Positions 5,644 through 8,636 of a DNA stretch of 8,636 nt are shown in pieces. How positions within the stretch are numbered: position 1 is the first letter of the stretch; each line of letters begins with the position of its first letter. The stretch covers positions 1-8,636 of the forward strand of contig DXZL01000055.1 in NCBI GenBank assembly GCA_019419725.1. Direction: 5' to 3'. Under the pieces are notes generated by a model. That model was given only the letters and a program-made list of their open reading frames with translations. It did not search any database and had not been told where the DNA came from. The stretch comes from Veillonella sp. Its GTDB lineage: Bacteria; Bacillota; Negativicutes; Veillonellales; Veillonellaceae. Position numbers and translations under genes: made by a program.

Positions 5644-6540
5644 ATGAAGTTAGCTATTATCGATATTGGATCTAATTCAGTGCGCTTATTATTGGCTACC
5701 TATGAGAATAATATATGGCACTATGAGCCAAAACAGTTATGGACTACTCGATTGGGACAACGAAATGCAGATGGTACATTGCGATCTGAATCGATGGAGT
5801 CATCGTATCAGGCCTTTAAGGATATTAAAAAATTGGCAGACCAATATGGTGCGGACTATTGCTTTGGTTTTGCTACTAGCGCTGTTCGTGAGGCTCAAAA
5901 TGGACTTGAATTTATGGAACGAATCACCGAATACTGCCCTATGGAATGGCGAATTTTATCAGGTGATGAAGAGGCCATTTATGGATTTAATGGTGCCTTG
6001 GGAGATCAGTTGAATGACGGTCGTCATTATACGACTATTGATATTGGTGGCGGTAGTACAGAACTCGCTTTAGGAAATAAAGATGGCGTATATTGGAGTC
6101 GTTCTTATCCAGTGGGAGCGGTGCGTTTACAATCTATGTCTGACGAAGGACCTCAACGGGTATGGGAAGAAACTCGATTCCTTTGGGACCCAATGATGAT
6201 TCAAGGCGAATTTGGTGAATTTATTGGCATCGGTGGTACATTAACGACGCTAGCGGCTATAGATTTAGGCCTTGAAAATTATGATGGCACAAAGGTGCAA
6301 GGTCATAAATTAAGTCGTGAAACAGTAGAGGGCATCATTTTAAATTTGCGTTACATGAGTCGCGAGGAAAGATTACAGGTAAAAGGTTTACCTGTAGGCC
6401 GTGCCGATATTATTGTAGCCGGTGCAGAAATTTTGACGTCCTTTATGGATGCCTATGAGGTTCCTCATGTATTTGTGAGCGACCAAGATGGTATGGAGGC
6501 GATGGCCCGTGAATGTGAAAGCACTCGTTCGAACCGTTAA
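5644..6540 (+). CDS. Ppx/GppA family phosphatase (short form)
   Basis: A 298-residue member of the exopolyphosphatase/pppGpp phosphohydrolase family, in the ASKHA actin-like fold. It is predicted to remove terminal phosphate from polyphosphate and/or (p)ppGpp-type nucleotides. Visible motifs are IDIGSNSVRL (6-15, phosphate loop 1), FATSAVREAQNG (76-87), ILSGDEEAIYGFNGA (104-118, with Glu110 as likely catalytic base), TIDIGGGSTEL (131-141, phosphate loop 2), SYPVGAVRL (154-162), GIGGTLTTLA (195-204) and GLPVGRADIIVAGAEIL. The length matches the short two-domain forms; the C-terminal HD-like and extra domains of the roughly 500-residue E. coli enzymes are absent. AAGGAG at 5633-5638 lies 5 nt before the ATG. 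The 3' end overlaps tilS by 32 nt. The substrate cannot be told from sequence alone. Confidence 0.9.
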   Translation: MKLAIIDIGSNSVRLLLATYENNIWHYEPKQLWTTRLGQRNADGTLRSESMESSYQAFKDIKKLADQYGADYCFGFATSAVREAQNGLEFMERITEYCPMEWRILSGDEEAIYGFNGALGDQLNDGRHYTTIDIGGGSTELALGNKDGVYWSRSYPVGAVRLQSMSDEGPQRVWEETRFLWDPMMIQGEFGEFIGIGGTLTTLAAIDLGLENYDGTKVQGHKLSRETVEGIILNLRYMSREERLQVKGLPVGRADIIVAGAEILTSFMDAYEVPHVFVSDQDGMEAMARECESTRSNR

Positions 6541-7507
6541 TCACACCTTAAAATCGCATAATCTATTTCCTAAAAATAGTCGAATCTTAGTGGCGTGCTC
6601 TGGTGGACCTGATTCAATGGCTCTATTACATCTATTGAAAGACATTGCCATACATCGACATACAACCTATGAACTAGGTGTGGCTATCGTAGATCACTGC
6701 ATTCGTCCTGAAAGTAAGGAAGAGGTTTTGTGGCTCCAACAGCAAGTAGAAAATTTAGGATTACCATTTTATTCTGCTACATTTGATGTGCCTCGCTTGA
6801 GCAAGGAACAAAAAATGTCTGAAGAAACTATGGGGCGTCAAGTACGGTATCAATGGCTTACAGAGGTTGCAAAGTCTGAAAACTATGATTATGTTGCGGT
6901 GGCTCATCACAAGGATGATCAAGCAGAGTCGATTCTAGCACATATCATCAGAGGTTCGGGATTAAATGGTTTGGCCGGCATGTCTGTAGTAAGCTCTGAA
7001 TATGCTACTCCTGTAATTAGACCGCTGTTAGAGGTTACAAAAGAAACCTTACTGGCTTATTTAGAGGTGAAGGGGATTTCCTATTGTGTTGATTGTACGA
7101 ATGAAGATGTGCGATACCAACGAAATAGGATTCGGCATCGTATTATACCTGAGTTAGAAGCTATTAACCCTAATGTAGTAGATGCTATTGCTAGATTGGG
7201 AAATTCCGTACATGAAGATTTACTAGTTATGTCTGATTTAACGGAGCAAGCTTTTGAAAAACTTGTGACTGTAGGTGCTGATGGGGTGAGCTTATCTCGC
7301 CGTGCCTTACGACAAGAATCTTTGGCGATACAACGGCGCTTATGGCAGCGCTTAGTGAGTGCTGTGGACTCAGATATAACGCTGACATCAGCTCATCAAG
7401 ATCAATTACTCGATATTGTTAATACCGGGGAAGAGAAAACTTTCACTATTAAAAGTATAAAAGTAACCGCTCAATGTGATACAATAAAAGTATATTGCGA
7501 ACATTAA
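6509..7507 (+). CDS. tilS: tRNA(Ile)-lysidine synthetase
   Basis: Adds lysine to C34 of the CAU-anticodon tRNA(Ile) so that it reads AUA; an essential tRNA modification. The N-terminal PP-loop ATPase domain shows CSGGPDSMALL (30-40), VDHCIRPES (61-69), GRQVRYQW (109-116) and AHHKDDQAES (132-141). The signature DCTNEDVRYQRNRIRH spans 195-210. I place the start at GTG 6509, giving 332 residues: GGAGG at 6495-6499 lies 9 nt upstream, and the N-terminus then aligns with the family. ATG 6488 would add seven residues (MVWRRWP) unlike the family, and GTG 6515 is another option. At this length it lacks the larger C-terminal region of the 430-470-residue E. coli and Bacillus enzymes, resembling compact forms such as that of Aquifex. 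It overlaps ppx by 32 nt; hpt follows after 23 nt. Confidence 0.92.
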   Translation: MNVKALVRTVNHTLKSHNLFPKNSRILVACSGGPDSMALLHLLKDIAIHRHTTYELGVAIVDHCIRPESKEEVLWLQQQVENLGLPFYSATFDVPRLSKEQKMSEETMGRQVRYQWLTEVAKSENYDYVAVAHHKDDQAESILAHIIRGSGLNGLAGMSVVSSEYATPVIRPLLEVTKETLLAYLEVKGISYCVDCTNEDVRYQRNRIRHRIIPELEAINPNVVDAIARLGNSVHEDLLVMSDLTEQAFEKLVTVGADGVSLSRRALRQESLAIQRRLWQRLVSAVDSDITLTSAHQDQLLDIVNTGEEKTFTIKSIKVTAQCDTIKVYCEH

Positions 7508-7530
7508 TATGAATCGTGGAGGTCATATAG

Positions 7531-8076
7531 ATGCATCAAGATGCAAAAGAGATTTTATATACAGCGGAACAATTACAAGCTCGTGTAGCAGAGTTGGGTA
7601 AAGCAATTAGCGAAGACTATAAAAATGAATCTGTCGTGCTTGTAGGGGTATTAAAGGGCGCTGTCGTTTTCTTTACAGACTTAGCACGCGCTATTGATGA
7701 TAGTGTAGATGTAAGTTTTGACTTTATTTCTTGCTCTAGCTATGGTAGCGGCACAACAAGTACAGGGGTAGTACGAATTTTAAAAGATTTAGATCGCTCT
7801 GTAGAGGGTAAGCATGTACTTGTTGTTGAAGATATCGTAGATACTGGTACAACATTACATTATTTATTAGAAAATTTACATGCTCGTGGTGCTAAAAGCG
7901 TACGCCTTGCAGCGTTGTTGAATAAACCAGATCGCCGTAAGATGGACGTAAATGTTGACTATGTAGGCTTTATTATTCCTGATTACTTTGTTATTGGTTA
8001 TGGTTTAGACTACGCAGAAAAATATCGTCACTTACCATATATCGGTATTTTGAAGGAAGAAATGTATCAAAATTAA
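7531..8076 (+). CDS. hpt: Hypoxanthine phosphoribosyltransferase
   Basis: Purine salvage enzyme that joins hypoxanthine (often also guanine) to PRPP, giving IMP or GMP. The 181-residue length is typical. Motifs are VGVLKGAVVF (38-47), the flexible-loop SSYG (69-72), the PRPP signature VLVVEDIVDTGTTL (96-109) with Glu100 and Asp101, ALLNKPDRR (Lys132 contacting the purine), and a C-terminal GYGLDYAEKYRHLPYIG with Asp160. The ribosome-binding site GGAGG (7518-7522) lies 8 nt before ATG. The order tilS-hpt-ftsH is conserved in Bacillus and many relatives; Bacillus calls the gene hprT. It is probably co-transcribed with tilS, while ftsH also has its own promoter. Confidence 0.95.
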   Translation: MHQDAKEILYTAEQLQARVAELGKAISEDYKNESVVLVGVLKGAVVFFTDLARAIDDSVDVSFDFISCSSYGSGTTSTGVVRILKDLDRSVEGKHVLVVEDIVDTGTTLHYLLENLHARGAKSVRLAALLNKPDRRKMDVNVDYVGFIIPDYFVIGYGLDYAEKYRHLPYIGILKEEMYQN

Positions 8077-8081
8077 AAATA

Positions 8082-8090
8082 TGATATAAT
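8082..8090 (+). promoter_or_regulatory. Extended -10 promoter upstream of ftsH
   Basis: TGATATAAT at 8082-8090 is a perfect extended -10, 6 nt after the hpt stop codon. No suitable -35 is found 16-18 nt upstream. Transcription would start at about 8096-8098, at the base of the following stem-loop. The 11-mer TATGATATAAT is identical to the one before the divIC-type gene. Confidence 0.68.
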
Positions 8091-8094
8091 ATAT

Positions 8095-8121
8095 GAGTGC
8101 ATCTCTCATTGAGATGTACTC
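8095..8121 (+). promoter_or_regulatory. Stem-loop at the predicted 5' end of ftsH mRNA
   Basis: GAGTGCATCTC (8095-8105) pairs with GAGATGTACTC (8111-8121) over 11 bp with one G-U pair and a TCATT loop. The sequence that follows is AATTCGTTTATA, without a T-run, so it is unlikely to be a terminator. Its base coincides with the predicted ftsH transcription start, suggesting a 5' stabilising or regulatory structure. Confidence 0.55.
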
Positions 8122-8166
8122 AATTCGTTTATACAACTAAAAATTATTATTGAAAGGGGTAATCTT

Positions 8167-8636
8167 TTGGGTCGATTTACAAAAAATATCGTCCTTTATT
8201 TACTTATCATTGCCGCTTTCGTTATCGCCATTGACGCTTTCTCTGGTCAAAGTGCGAATAAATCTGAATTAAGTTACACAGGATTTATTCAACAAGTACA
8301 ACAGAAAAAGGTTGAGTCCGTAACGATTACCAATGATCATGGTATTAAAGGTAAACTAAAAAATGGAACAGAATTCAATTCTTATGCGCCAAGTGATGAA
8401 ACATTAATCAAAACATTACAAGATAATGGCGTAGAAATTACAGCAGCCCCACCTGAGCAACCAGCTTGGTGGATGAGCCTTTTAGGTTCTGCTATTCCTA
8501 TTATCATCTTGGTAGTGTTGTTCTTCTTCATTATGCAACAAACACAAGGTGGCGGTGGCCGAGTGATGAACTTTGGTAAAAGCCGTGCTAAATTGATGGG
8601 TGAAGGTAATGTAAAGGTTAGCTTCAAAGATGTAGC
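8167..8636 (+). CDS. ftsH: ATP-dependent zinc metalloprotease FtsH, 3'-partial
   Basis: Membrane-bound AAA+ protease that degrades misfolded membrane proteins and selected regulators. Only the first 156 codons are present. Membrane helix 1 lies at about residues 7-24 (IVLYLLIIAAFVIAI), an extracytoplasmic domain at 25-100 (SYTGFIQQVQQKKVESVTI is typical), and helix 2 at about 103-123. QGGGGRVMNFGKSRAKL (127-143) and KVSFKDVA then lead into the AAA+ module; the Walker and HEXXH motifs are outside the window. The start is TTG 8167: AAAGGGG at 8153-8159 lies 7 nt upstream, the protein begins as the family does (GRFTKNIVLYL), and no in-frame ATG precedes helix 1. TTG initiation may keep synthesis modest. 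It has its own promoter and leader hairpin and ends the conserved tilS-hpt-ftsH run. Confidence 0.94.
   Translation, partial: MGRFTKNIVLYLLIIAAFVIAIDAFSGQSANKSELSYTGFIQQVQQKKVESVTITNDHGIKGKLKNGTEFNSYAPSDETLIKTLQDNGVEITAAPPEQPAWWMSLLGSAIPIIILVVLFFFIMQQTQGGGGRVMNFGKSRAKLMGEGNVKVSFKDV

Noticed and set aside
5666..6013. 115-codon plus-strand frame inside the Ppx/GppA gene
   Set aside because: It is out of frame with a complete, motif-rich phosphatase, has no ribosome-binding site and encodes no recognisable protein.
8382..8627. 81-codon open frame on the minus strand inside ftsH
   Set aside because: It is antisense to the second membrane helix and linker of FtsH; the composition reflects the complement of hydrophobic codons.

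Overview
The window reads as an ordinary chromosomal stretch of a low-GC bacterium on the Firmicutes side. A Negativicutes organism such as Veillonella is the most likely source. This is inferred from gene order, AT-rich spacers and protein style; no database search was run. Every supported gene lies on the + strand. I see no rRNA or tRNA gene, CRISPR array, insertion sequence, phage gene or clear sign of horizontal transfer.

Region 1 (1-2215) is a tightly packed folate operon: folE (5' end outside the window), folP, folB and folK. The neighbours overlap by 8, 1 and 1 nt, which suggests translational coupling. Together they supply GTP cyclohydrolase I, dihydropteroate synthase, dihydroneopterin aldolase and HPPK, most of the path from GTP to dihydropteroate.

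Region 2 (2216-3444) holds a membrane-anchored or exported protein of unknown function. Ten bases later comes a small GlsB/YeaQ/YmgE-type three-helix membrane protein, then a strong intrinsic terminator.

Region 3 (3445-4700) is a monocistronic-looking NAD-dependent 2-hydroxyacid dehydrogenase of the LDH/MDH/HicDH superfamily. It has a 5' region with an 11-bp perfect inverted repeat overlapping a consensus -10 box, a leader of about 125 nt, and an unusual substrate-specificity loop.

Region 4 (4692-8636) resembles the Bacillus divIC-yabR-spoIIE-tilS-hprT-ftsH neighbourhood. It contains a DivIC/FtsB-type septum protein, an S1-domain RNA-binding protein, a short Ppx/GppA phosphatase, tilS, hpt and the first 156 codons of ftsH, which starts at TTG. 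The Ppx/GppA gene sits between yabR and tilS, where spore formers carry spoIIE. Two promoters here share the same 11-mer containing an extended -10 box (TATGATATAAT). The ftsH transcript would begin with an 11-bp stem-loop.

Nothing here looks like an undescribed system. The points most worth a second look are the putative operator and the atypical loop of the dehydrogenase, the variant pterin-binding loops of FolP, the 5' hairpin plus TTG start of ftsH, the compact TilS, and the uncharacterised exported protein.
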